Source of the DNA: CAVSUR01 sp052143655 | Lineage (GTDB): Bacteria; Actinomycetota; Actinomycetes; Streptosporangiales; Streptosporangiaceae | Reading direction: 5' to 3' | DNA: 11,049 bases | Assembly (NCBI GenBank): GCA_052143655.1 | Contig: JBKQSL010000478.1 | Span: forward strand, 1-11,049 | Part shown: one piece after another, positions 6,312 to 11,049 of the stretch | Numbering within the stretch: position 1 is the stretch's first letter | Layout: every line of letters starts with the position of its first letter | Program-made: the position numbers and the translations under genes | Notes under the pieces: generated by a model | The model's input: the letters and a program-made list of their open reading frames with translations, nothing else | Database searches by the model: none | Told to the model about the DNA's origin: nothing

Positions 6312-6884
6312 TCAGGACCGTGACCGGACCTGCCGGAAGCCAGCGGGTACCGGCAGGTTCAGCTGACCGAGGCGGGCCGCGGTGGGTGACAGCCAGCGGA
6401 AGTCGGTCTGGGTCGGCTGCCGGCCCCCCGTGACCAGCCGCACCGGCAGGTAGGTCACCGGGTCCACCCACACCGTGACTGACCCGGTGCGCTGGGTTAC
6501 CACCAGCGCGCTGATCCCGTCGACCCGCTGACGCCCAGCCACCCGGTACTGACCACAGCGCAGCTCACCGCGGATGAGGGCCGGCCAGTCACCGGTTCTG
6601 ACCGCCGCCGCTGGATCGCACCCCGCTAGGCCATTTCCCGCGGGTGCCGCGCGGCTATCCCGCCACCAGGTTCGGTCGCGGTAGTTCACCACGAGCGTCC
6701 TCACCGCAGCCCCGCTGATGGCGGTCCTGGCGCCAAGGACCCGCTGCCCGGCGGCGCTGAAGCGCTGTCCCGTGCAAAGCGTCGGACCCGTCGGACCGAA
6801 AGCGCCTGGTGAGTGTTCTCGCCATGCCGGAATGGCGCCCAGAAGGGCCGACTTCGCGCCTTTGACCGTCTGCTCGTCCGGCAT
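6312..6884 (-). CDS. Hypothetical protein upstream of the ABC gene
   Basis: 190 residues, starting at ATG 6884 with GGAG four bases upstream; an in-frame TAG lies a few codons further up. I do not recognise a named family. The C-terminal two thirds looks like a beta-rich secreted or cell-surface domain: RTLVVNYRDRTWW, then IRGELRCGQYRVAGRQRVDG, WVDPVTYLPVRLV, DFRWL, and an ending LPVPAGFRQV. Similar strand patterns occur in actinobacterial substrate-carrying or RseB-like proteins. No signal peptide or membrane anchor is visible, which suggests the N-terminus may be truncated or replaced. It is co-directional with the ABC fragment 118 bases downstream, but a hairpin separates them. Three cysteines are present (37, 89, 109). 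Confidence 0.6.
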   Translation of the reverse strand: MPDEQTVKGAKSALLGAIPAWREHSPGAFGPTGPTLCTGQRFSAAGQRVLGARTAISGAAVRTLVVNYRDRTWWRDSRAAPAGNGLAGCDPAAAVRTGDWPALIRGELRCGQYRVAGRQRVDGISALVVTQRTGSVTVWVDPVTYLPVRLVTGGRQPTQTDFRWLSPTAARLGQLNLPVPAGFRQVRSRS

Positions 6885-7238
6885 TCGGCTCCGATTTTGG
6901 CTCGTCGCCTCGGACGCGGACTATAGAAGGCCGTTCGGCTGGACGCAGCTGCCGCCCCGTTTACATAGCACCCCCAGTCTGTTGCATCCGGCCAGATTGC
7001 CCACTATGCGCGGTGTCAGCCATGGTTCGATCTTGACCCTTGACGACCCAGATCGGCGGCTCTTCGCGCGTCTGCGACCGAATGTCGGCGGCACGTGAAT
7101 ACTGACCCCGGCGCGGCAAGGCACACTTTCACCGGCTGACGCCTCGTACGTGACCGCTCCGAGTGTCCTGACCAAGCCAGCAGCAACGGCAAGATTCCAG
7201 AACTGGCATTCCTGCCGACCCCTCGGCCACCCAGCCAC
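6885..7238. other. Stretch with no convincing gene
   Basis: Open frames on both strands lack ribosome sites, recognisable motifs and typical codon use. The minus strand presumably holds the promoter of the 6884 gene in the first bases, but I cannot point to one. GC content is locally lower than in the flanking transposons. Confidence 0.4.
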
Positions 7239-7260
7239 TTGTCCCCCCTGTTGTCCCCCC
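7239..7260. repeat. TTGTCCCCCC direct repeat beside the tRNA fragment
   Basis: TTGTCCCCCC occurs at 7239-7248 and 7251-7260, a 12-base period, ending 35 bases from the CCA end of the tRNA-Thr fragment. Short direct repeats beside a tRNA attachment core often are arm-type sites for an integrase. That role is inferred. Confidence 0.4.
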
Positions 7261-7295
7261 AGGAAGGCTGCGGTGTTCGAAATTCGGCCTCTAGC

Positions 7296-7341
7296 TGGAG
7301 CCCCCTAACGGAATCGAACCGTAGACCTTCTCCTTACCATG
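7296..7341 (-). tRNA. 3' fragment of tRNA-Thr(GGT), attachment-site remnant
   Basis: Read on the minus strand, 46 bases run from the anticodon loop (CATGGTAAGG, anticodon GGT), through the 3' anticodon stem (GGAGA), the variable region (AGGTC) and the T arm (TACGG-TTCGATT-CCGTT, with a mismatch in the outer T-stem pair), to the acceptor strand AGGGGGC, discriminator T and encoded CCA. The 5' half is missing: the sequence at 7342-7360 cannot form the 5' anticodon stem (ATAC/GTATC instead of a partner for GGAGA), although GCAGAGCG resembles the end of a D arm. Such half-tRNAs are left when an integrative element recombines into a tRNA gene. It is not a functional tRNA. Confidence 0.75.
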
Positions 7342-7453
7342 TATCGCTCTGCAGTTCTGCAGTCCCAGGTAGAGCAGCTGACCTGCCGGAACACGAGCAC
7401 AGACAGACGCTCGCAAGCGCCGGGTGAGCCCGCACAAGCGCTGTTTGCCACTC

Positions 7454-7470
7454 AATCTGCCACTCAGATT
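7454..7470. promoter_or_regulatory. Operator-like palindrome upstream of the toxin-antitoxin operon
   Basis: AATCTG (7454-7459) and CAGATT (7465-7470) form a perfect inverted repeat around CCACT. It overlaps a direct repeat TGCCACTCA (7446-7454 and 7458-7466). It lies about 50 bases upstream of the -10 element, and the operon's first protein has an XRE domain, so autoregulation is plausible but inferred. Confidence 0.4.
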
Positions 7471-7520
7471 GATCTTGCGGCGCCGAAACTGGCCCGATCT
7501 CCATGCTATCGACGATCCGC

Positions 7521-7526
7521 TATACT
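7521..7526 (+). promoter_or_regulatory. -10 element of a probably leaderless transcript
   Basis: TATACT matches the sigma-70-type -10 consensus closely and stands out in GC-rich surroundings. The GTG start at 7533 is where transcription would begin, 6-7 bases after the -10. There is no Shine-Dalgarno before this GTG. No good -35 is seen 16-18 bases upstream. Confidence 0.5.
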
Positions 7527-7532
7527 TGAAGT

Positions 7533-8057
7533 GTGGATCCGGAACTGATCATGGCGGGGGCCTTGCTGCGCCAGGCGCGCAAACGGGCTGGCCTGTCCCA
7601 AGTGGACCTGGCCGGCCGGGCGGGTGTCACGCAGAGCGTGATTAGCGCCTATGAGTCCGGGCAGCGCCAGCCCTCCCTCCCGGCGCTCGCGCGGCTCATC
7701 GATGCGGCAGGCTTCGAGCTGACGCTGGACTTGCGGCGACAGCCGGGCCGCCTGCGCCGACTGTCAGGCCCAGTGGGCCGCCAAGTCCGCCGCCACCGGG
7801 AGGACCTGGTCGCCGCTGCAGCAGCGCATGGGGTAAACAACCTGCGCGTGTTCGGTAGCGTGGCCCGCGGCGAAGAGCGCACCGACAGTGACGTGGATCT
7901 ACTCGCCGACTTCCCGCCTGGGCTGAGCCTGTTCGGGCTGGGCCGCCTCCAAGCTGACCTCGAACGCATCCTCGGCACCCGGGTGGATCTAATCCCTGCC
8001 GCCGACCTCAAACCAGACGTCCGTGAACGAGTCGAATCTGACCTGGTCGCGCTATGA
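7533..8057 (+). CDS. mntA: XRE-domain MNT nucleotidyltransferase antitoxin (MntA-like)
   Basis: 174 residues. The N-terminus (about 8-63) is an XRE/Cro helix-turn-helix: LLRQARKRAGLSQVDLAGRAGVTQ and ISAYESGQRQPSLPAL. The C-terminal part is a minimal nucleotidyltransferase with GS at 108-109, ten residues, then Asp120 and Asp122 (GSVARGEERTDSDVD), and a third acidic Asp152 (RVDLIP). In studied MntA/HepT pairs the MNT protein blocks its HEPN partner by adding AMP to the Tyr of the toxin's RX4HXY motif. The fused XRE domain suggests it also represses the operon. The start could be GTG 7533 (leaderless) or ATG 7551. Its stop overlaps hepT (ATGA, 8054-8057). The lower GC of the promoter hints at transfer. 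Confidence 0.88.
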   Translation: MDPELIMAGALLRQARKRAGLSQVDLAGRAGVTQSVISAYESGQRQPSLPALARLIDAAGFELTLDLRRQPGRLRRLSGPVGRQVRRHREDLVAAAAAHGVNNLRVFGSVARGEERTDSDVDLLADFPPGLSLFGLGRLQADLERILGTRVDLIPAADLKPDVRERVESDLVAL

Positions 8058-8416
8058 GTTACCGGGAGCGTCAGCGGCTGGCCGATATCCAGGCTGCGAT
8101 CGATGCGATCCGCTCCCACCTGCAACGCGGCGATCTGTCCGACGGGCTGATCTTCGACGCGGTCCGCATCCGCCTGCTGGAGATCGGCGAGGCTGTCAAA
8201 GTACTACCGGACGATCTGCTGGCCACACAACCATCGATCCCGTGGCGGCAGATCGCCCGCATGCGCGACCACCTCGCCCACCGCTACTTCGACACCGCAC
8301 ACGCCATCTTGCAGGCCACCGTCGACGAAGACCTTCCCCACCTCGAACAGGCCGTCCAAGCCCTGACCCGCTCACTGCAGAAAGAAGAACCCGACACACG
8401 CCCCGGCACAACGTAA
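8054..8416 (+). CDS. hepT: HEPN-domain toxin (HepT-like, DUF86)
   Basis: 120 residues, mostly helical, starting at the ATG that overlaps the antitoxin stop by four bases. The HEPN RNase motif RX4HXY is present as Arg71, His76 and Tyr78 (RDHLAHRYF). The preceding conserved region VRIRLLEIGEAVKVLP (38-52) and IPWRQIARM (62-70) match the DUF86/HepT pattern. HepT proteins are RNases that act on tRNA or mRNA when not neutralised; Tyr78 would be the target for AMPylation by the upstream protein. The motif appears complete, so the toxin should be active. The C-terminal tail (KEEPDTRPGTT) is polar and probably disordered. Such pairs act in plasmid/island maintenance or phage defence. Confidence 0.9.
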   Translation: MSYRERQRLADIQAAIDAIRSHLQRGDLSDGLIFDAVRIRLLEIGEAVKVLPDDLLATQPSIPWRQIARMRDHLAHRYFDTAHAILQATVDEDLPHLEQAVQALTRSLQKEEPDTRPGTT

Positions 8417-8455
8417 CCGAGCGTCACGATAACCCTCACTGGACCTGACGTGTGA

Positions 8456-8489
8456 GCGCCGGATTCTCCCGGACTCCGGACTCCGGCGC
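8456..8489 (+). terminator. Hairpin downstream of hepT
   Basis: GCGCCGG (8456-8462) pairs with CCGGCGC (8483-8489) across a 20-base loop that also contains GGACTCC twice in tandem (8471-8484). It begins 40 bases after the hepT stop. It may terminate the operon, but there is no T-run. Confidence 0.35.
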
Positions 8490-8600
8490 CGGTCCGCGAG
8501 CCTGTAACGGCCCAGATTTGGTCAATCCGTGCGCCGGTCATAAGATCACCGCTGCGAAGCCGGGCCAGCTTGCATGCTCATGGCGGCAGCCGGCGAGGCA

Positions 8601-8639
8601 TCAGTTGATGTCGAACTCGTTGCCCTCGGGGCCTTCATC
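8601..8639 (-). pseudogene. Possible C-terminal tail of a VOC/glyoxalase-type gene
   Basis: The minus strand reads DEGPEGNEFDIN then stop. The PEGNEF pattern is a common C-terminal ending in VOC (glyoxalase/bleomycin-resistance) proteins. Upstream of it the frame loses similarity, and a shifted frame reads SLDHYAVG, so this looks like a frameshifted remnant. The piece is very short and the call is weak. Confidence 0.3.
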
Positions 8640-8678
8640 CCCACCGCGTAGTGATCGAGGCTATCGACGCTCAGGGCA

Positions 8679-9323
8679 GTGCAGGTTTCTCAGGACCGTG
8701 AGAGTGCGGCTGCCCTTGAACTGGCGGAAGATCTGGAAACGTCAAGCGCCGCGGGATCAGGATGGCTCTCGATCGAGGAAGCAGGCCTGGGAACGCTGCA
8801 ACTGCAGATCGCCGGGACCCCAGCCATCGACAGTGAAGTGGGGGTTGCACCCCGTGAGATCACCCATCTGCTCGAACGCGGTGACGAGCCGAATGTCCGC
8901 ACCGCACTCGCAGCAATGGAGAAGCGGGGCGTGACTGAACTAGTACCGGGTGCGTCGCCGCAGCGCTGGCGGCTGACGCGACCATACGCGGGCAAGCCAG
9001 GTAGCGAACTGTACCAATACTGCCAGCGGTGCGGTACCCTTTCGCCGGCCCGACCGCCCAGCGGGTCTGCGCGGTGGAGGCTGCGTGCACAAGGCGGCTG
9101 TCCGAGCCGGGTTACCGGGTACCGAAAGGCCGAGAGCAGAACATGGCCATCCGCGACGCAGCGCTCGCTGCCCTTCAGCAAGAGCCGCGCGAGGCGGGCA
9201 AGAGGATCAATTCCTAGAGATGCACTATGCGTACCGACCATCCAATGCCTTGCGATGGGACTCCAAGGCCTACGATTGCACCAGCGAGATCCTGGACAAT
9301 TTCGCCACGGAGCTGTCCAATGA
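8679..9323 (+). pseudogene. Low-confidence ORF with a winged-helix-like segment
   Basis: From GTG 8679 the frame gives 214 residues, but only the first 104 or so (to 8990) look protein-like. Residues 55-100 (GVAPREITHLLERGDEPNVRTALAAMEKRGVTELVPG... to RWRLT) resemble a winged-helix DNA-binding fold: helix, recognition helix with NVRTAL, then a wing. Residues 1-50 match nothing I know. After WRLTRPYA the frame becomes Arg/Pro/Ser-rich shadow sequence without a stop, which suggests that the true end was lost by rearrangement or frameshift. GC at third positions is only moderate, unlike the transposon genes. It may be the C-terminal domain of an island-encoded replication or ATPase protein; function is not established. 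Confidence 0.4.
9143..9217 (+). CDS. Tiny ORF, 24 residues (hypothetical)
   Basis: ATG 9143 to TAG 9217 encodes MAIRDAALAALQQEPREAGK and four more residues. Third-position GC is high, as in real genes here. The frame extends upstream without an obvious start or ribosome site. It ends two bases before the ATG of the next small ORF. Either a short coupled ORF or the surviving end of a broken gene. Confidence 0.25.
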   Translation: MAIRDAALAALQQEPREAGKRINS

Positions 9324-9336
9324 GGCTGAGCGCTGA
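9220..9336 (+). CDS. Small ORF, 38 residues, coupled to the membrane gene (hypothetical)
   Basis: ATG 9220 to TGA 9336 encodes a short acidic protein with RWDSKAYDCTSEILDNFATEL, probably helical. Its stop overlaps the ATG of the following membrane-protein gene by one base (TGATG), which argues that it is translated. The same frame is open back to GTG 9085, which has GGAGG upstream, giving 83 residues, but that N-terminal part has poor codon use. No family recognised. Confidence 0.4.
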   Translation: MHYAYRPSNALRWDSKAYDCTSEILDNFATELSNEAER

Positions 9337-9626
9337 TGGCTAGCTCTTCACCCTCGCCAGAGGACAGGCTAGTGCCGGTCTGGCTCGCCATTGGCACGCT
9401 GTTCGCCCTCTTCATCGGAACCTGCGCGGGCGTCCTCACACGGCTGAGTGGTAAAGACGCTGCCGCCGCAGTCTTGACCGGCGGCGCATGCTTCGGCAGC
9501 ACCCTCACGCTCGTCGTCCTGATCATCAGCCTGTTGCGACGCTCGTCGATCCGCTTACCGGACCCGGACGGAGCCGCCGCAAGGTCGCTACTTAGGCTCA
9601 CTGCTACTTGGGCTCACGCTCTGTGA
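9336..9626 (+). CDS. Two-helix membrane protein (hypothetical)
   Basis: 96 residues. Two hydrophobic segments are clear: about 12-33 (LVPVWLAIGTLFALFIGTCAGV) and 42-67 (AAAAVLTGGACFG... STLTLVVLIISLL), linked by a short polar turn (TRLSGKD). A basic stretch and polar tail follow (RRSSIRLPDPDG). The N-terminal ten residues are polar with no signal peptide. It starts on the overlapping TGATG with the previous small ORF; GAGG lies about nine bases upstream. Small two-helix proteins of this kind are frequent in actinobacterial islands without known role. The last residues (LLRLTATWAHAL) may be non-native, since the following sequence is IS110 flank. Confidence 0.6.
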   Translation: MASSSPSPEDRLVPVWLAIGTLFALFIGTCAGVLTRLSGKDAAAAVLTGGACFGSTLTLVVLIISLLRRSSIRLPDPDGAAARSLLRLTATWAHAL

Positions 9627-9722
9627 TCAATCCCGGCAAGTCCGGCCCGCGCACCGATCCGCCGTAGTAATAGGACGACGCGCTAGGGGCGGTTGTCCTG
9701 CGGGGATGTGGTTGATGCGAGA
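9627..9722. other. Upstream flank of the IS110-type element; possible left end and bridge-RNA region
   Basis: A non-coding stretch between the membrane gene and the hairpin. Members of the IS110 group encode a bridge RNA in the left non-coding end before the transposase, so the element's end and part of such an RNA could lie here. I could not fix the boundary or a conserved RNA fold by eye. Confidence 0.3.
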
Positions 9723-9778
9723 ACGTCCTCCTGGTGCGATAGTCCGGGCTTGGTGTCCCAATCGCAGAAGGAGGACGT
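9723..9778 (+). promoter_or_regulatory. Hairpin burying the IS110 transposase ribosome-binding site
   Basis: ACGTCCTCCT (9723-9732) pairs perfectly with AGGAGGACGT (9769-9778). After a two-base internal mismatch, TGCGAT (9735-9740) pairs with ATCGCA (9761-9766) around a 20-base loop. The 3' arm contains the Shine-Dalgarno AAGGAGG (9768-9774), seven bases before the GTG at 9782. Translation would be blocked when the stem forms, limiting transposase level. The hairpin might also be part of an IS110 bridge RNA. Confidence 0.65.
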
Positions 9779-9781
9779 CCT

Positions 9782-10057
9782 GTGGGTAACGGTAGCGGCA
9801 TGACGCGGGGTGACCGGCGGCGGAATGCGCGGCGGGAGCGGCTGCGGGGGCTTCTGCCGCGTGATGGGGCTGTGATCGGCATCGATCTGGGGGATGAGAA
9901 GCAGGCGATCGCGGTGGTTGATCATGATGTGCGGGTGCTGGCGCGTAAGACGGTGCGGGTGAAGGCGTTCCGGCTGGGTGAGGCGCTGGACTGGGCGGTG
10001 GCGCAGGCGCGGCTGGCGTCCAGCGCGTGTCGGCGGGCGCGTCTATTGTGGGCTTAG
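9782..10057 (+). pseudogene. IS110-family transposase, N-terminal fragment
   Basis: The GTG start at 9782 has a very strong Shine-Dalgarno. The N-terminus is basic (TRGDRRRNARRERL), followed by the first strand of the RuvC-like DEDD domain, VIGIDLGDEKQAIAVVD (31-47), with the first catalytic Asp at 35, then VRVLARKTVRVKAF and LDWAVAQARLA (69-79). In the family the next motif is the CEPTG-like second acidic site; here the sequence turns into SSACRRARLLWA and stops. The remaining catalytic residues and the C-terminal serine domain are gone, so the element cannot move by itself. The deletion point is near 10018. IS110 family is clear; the subgroup is not. Confidence 0.8.
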
Positions 10058-10082
10058 CCCCGGTCCGAAGGAGAAGAGGCCG

Positions 10083-10418
10083 ATGACGGTGCCGGATGCC
10101 AGGAAGCCGGAAGTCCTGCCCCGCCCGGCTTGTACCCCGGCGGCGATCCGGGCGGCCCTGGCCGCTACGGCAGGCGGCGAGGTGCTGCGGCGCTTCGATG
10201 AGGAGCTTGACGCCGCGTTCGAGCGATCACGACAGGACGGCGACCTGACCCCGCTGCTGGAAACGGTCCGGCGGTGGTGGTTCGAGGCCGACGCCTGGCG
10301 CGACCCGGCCGCTCAGCGCGAGTACCTGGCCCGTGTCGACGGTTACCTCGCGAGCGGCCCGCCCCCGGCCGGGCAGCGCGTCACACGGCGAGAGGTCCGC
10401 GCTCGGTTCGGCGTCTGA
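10083..10418 (+). CDS. DUF6247-like antitoxin candidate
   Basis: 111 residues from ATG 10083, with GAAGGAGAAGAGG upstream; longer in-frame starts run back over the IS110 remnant and are unlikely. It contains the DUF6247-like pattern TPAAIRAALAATAGGEVLRRFDEELDAAFERSRQ (18-51), then a helical segment with LETVRRWWFEADAW (59-72) and AQREYLARVDGYL. In actinobacteria DUF6247 genes typically sit directly upstream of a small RelE/ParE-like gene, as here, where the stop is only four bases before the next start. The antitoxin role is inferred from that arrangement. The basic C-terminus (RVTRREVRARF) could contact the partner or DNA. Confidence 0.65.
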   Translation: MTVPDARKPEVLPRPACTPAAIRAALAATAGGEVLRRFDEELDAAFERSRQDGDLTPLLETVRRWWFEADAWRDPAAQREYLARVDGYLASGPPPAGQRVTRREVRARFGV

Positions 10419-10422
10419 GCCG

Positions 10423-10674
10423 GTGTACACGTGGGAGCTCGACGGGCCCGCGCTGCACGAGTTCGCTGCGCTTCCCCAGCCGGTCCGGGCGGAGCTGACC
10501 CGGTTCCTCGACGCGGTCGTCATCGCCGACCCGGTCGGATACCAGCGGCACCCGGACGAGCCCGGTGACCGGCCGGCGCCGTTGCGGATGCTCACGTTCG
10601 GCCCCCACGCCGAGGGTCTGGTCACCTTCCTGATCTACCCGTTCCAGCAGCCAGCCCGGGGAATAGCTGCCTGA
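10423..10674 (+). CDS. RelE/ParE-like toxin candidate, C-terminus altered
   Basis: 83 residues from GTG 10423, four bases after the DUF6247 stop, so probably translationally coupled. YTWELDGPALHEFAALPQPVR (2-22) and LTRFLDAVVIADPVGYQR form the N-terminal helices; PLRMLTFGPHAEGLVTFLIYP (53-73) is the start of the beta-sheet. As I recall the partners of DUF6247, this strand continues into a hydrophobic LVLVVRIQWL-like end, but here it turns into FQQPARGIAA and stops. The last strand of the fold, about a dozen residues, seems replaced after about 10640. The protein may be inactive. The frame is also open upstream to 10333, but that part is a shadow of the DUF6247 gene. Confidence 0.55.
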   Translation: MYTWELDGPALHEFAALPQPVRAELTRFLDAVVIADPVGYQRHPDEPGDRPAPLRMLTFGPHAEGLVTFLIYPFQQPARGIAA

Positions 10675-10834
10675 CCGCGGCTTGGGAGTCGCCACCTCAA
10701 TCGTCCCGGCCCGGGTATCGGCCTCGCCACCGCTGAGCGTGAGTTGAGCGTTCCGGAACGTTGCCTGGGCGCGCAGCGTTCCCGCCGTTGCAGAACCCCG
10801 TGTCCGCTACCGGGGGGGCTGGCGGTCGACGGCC
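10675..10834. other. Intergenic stretch without a gene
   Basis: No supported coding frame. It contains a perfect 12-bp palindrome CGTTCCGGAACG at 10749-10760, which could be an operator but is of a length expected by chance in a window this size. It may hold the lost end of the toxin-like gene. Confidence 0.35.
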
Positions 10835-10866
10835 TTGACTCTCACCTTGGGGGAGCCCGCACACTC
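10835..10866 (+). promoter_or_regulatory. MerR-type promoter
   Basis: The -35 TTGACT (10835-10840) is followed by an imperfect dyad CTCACC-TT-GGGGGAG (10841-10855) and a weak -10 (CACACT or ACACTC from 10860), a spacer of about 19-20 bases. A long spacer filled by a dyad is the hallmark of MerR-controlled promoters, so the gene downstream probably regulates itself. Confidence 0.5.
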
Positions 10867-10907
10867 ATCTTGCCGGGCGGGACCGGCCCGGCGACGAGGG
10901 AGTCAGC

Positions 10908-11049
10908 GTGGAAGAGATCAGCATCGGGGAGTTCGCACGGCGGTCCCGCCTGTCGCTGAAGGCGCTGCGCCTCTACGACGAGCGCGGGGTGCTGGTGCCT
11001 TCGCGCGTCGACCAGGCGTCTGGCTATCGCTACTACGACACGGCCCAGC
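10908..11049 (+). CDS. MerR-family transcriptional regulator (partial, N-terminus)
   Basis: From GTG 10908, with GAGGGAG upstream, 47 residues are present before the window ends. They form the MerR winged-helix start: ISIGEFARRSRLSLKALRLY (4-23), DERGVLVPSRVD and the wing SGYRYYD. The first helix-turn-helix (IGEFARRSRLSLKALRLYD) is complete. MerR proteins bind the dyad between -35 and -10 and untwist the promoter upon ligand binding; the ligand domain lies outside the window. The variant with LSLKALRLYDERG and GYRYYD is that of drug- or ligand-sensing MerR proteins, not of metal sensors, but that cannot be settled from this part. Confidence 0.9.
   Translation, partial: MEEISIGEFARRSRLSLKALRLYDERGVLVPSRVDQASGYRYYDTAQ

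Noticed and set aside
6190..6471. Minus-strand ORF between the hypothetical gene and the ABC gene
   Set aside because: Overlaps the end of the hypothetical gene in another frame and reads through the hairpin at 6290-6309; Pro/Thr/Ala-rich shadow.
6718..7098. 126-aa plus-strand ORF
   Set aside because: The first half is antisense to the 6312-6884 gene; the rest has no motif, no ribosome site and poor codon use.
7239..7427. 62-aa plus-strand ORF containing SPLTESNRRPSPYH
   Set aside because: This peptide is the translation of the strand opposite a tRNA-Thr 3' half, a known type of spurious annotation.
8690..9601. 303-aa minus-strand ORF
   Set aside because: Runs antisense across the membrane-protein gene and the winged-helix segment; Ser/Arg-rich with no recognisable motif or ribosome site. 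I prefer the plus-strand reading, though the region is decayed and this is not certain.
10749..10760. 12-bp palindrome CGTTCCGGAACG as an operator
   Set aside because: A palindrome of this length is expected a few times by chance in 11 kb, and it is not positioned at a recognised promoter.
1..11049. CRISPR array, retron or diversity-generating retroelement
   Set aside because: No regularly spaced long repeats, no reverse transcriptase motif, and no template/variable repeat pair were seen.

Overview
The window is very GC-rich, uses many GTG starts and has tight ATGA/TGATG gene overlaps. Its gene families (ExeA-type transposition ATPase, DUF6262, DUF6247, XRE-MNT/HEPN pair) are typical of a filamentous or soil actinobacterium (Actinomycetota); I cannot name the genus. 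It is an accessory region made largely of mobile DNA and remnants.

Positions 1-5933 are a nested pair of mobile elements. The outer element is a transposon with a DDE-type transposase (only its last 30 codons are inside the window, and that identity is inferred), a translationally coupled ExeA/TniB-like ATPase, perhaps a small third ORF, and a right end with repeated subterminal motifs. Its ATPase gene is cut in the Walker B motif, between Asp133 and Glu134, by an inner 4.6-kb element (485-5107). The inner element carries three coupled genes: a 391-aa tyrosine recombinase, an 875-aa second tyrosine recombinase with three N-terminal Cys-Cys-Cys-His modules, and a DUF6262 helix-turn-helix/coiled-coil protein. 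This is the layout of Tn554-type transposons (TnpA-TnpB-TnpC). The inner element is bounded by an 18-bp imperfect inverted repeat that I could align by eye (16 of 18). The two ATPase halves would rejoin into about 271 residues.

Positions 5934-6884 (minus strand) hold the N-terminal third of a LolD/MacB-type ABC ATPase gene, broken by the outer element's right end. Upstream of it is an unrecognised 190-aa gene that ends at a strong hairpin.

Positions 6885-7532 have no convincing gene. They contain a 46-nt 3' fragment of tRNA-Thr(GGT), from anticodon loop to CCA, which is the classic footprint of an integrative element. A TTGTCCCCCC direct repeat lies next to it.

Positions 7533-8416 encode an MntA/HepT-type toxin-antitoxin pair in which the nucleotidyltransferase antitoxin carries its own XRE DNA-binding domain. 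The operon appears leaderless and has an operator-like palindrome upstream. Positions 8417-9626 look decayed: a possible VOC-protein tail, a low-confidence winged-helix ORF, tiny ORFs and a two-helix membrane protein.

Positions 9627-10057 are the left part of an IS110-family element, whose leader folds into a hairpin that buries the transposase Shine-Dalgarno; the transposase is cut after about 80 codons. Positions 10083-10674 are a DUF6247 antitoxin-like gene coupled to a toxin-like gene with an abnormal C-terminus. The window ends in the start of a MerR-family regulator behind a MerR-style promoter.
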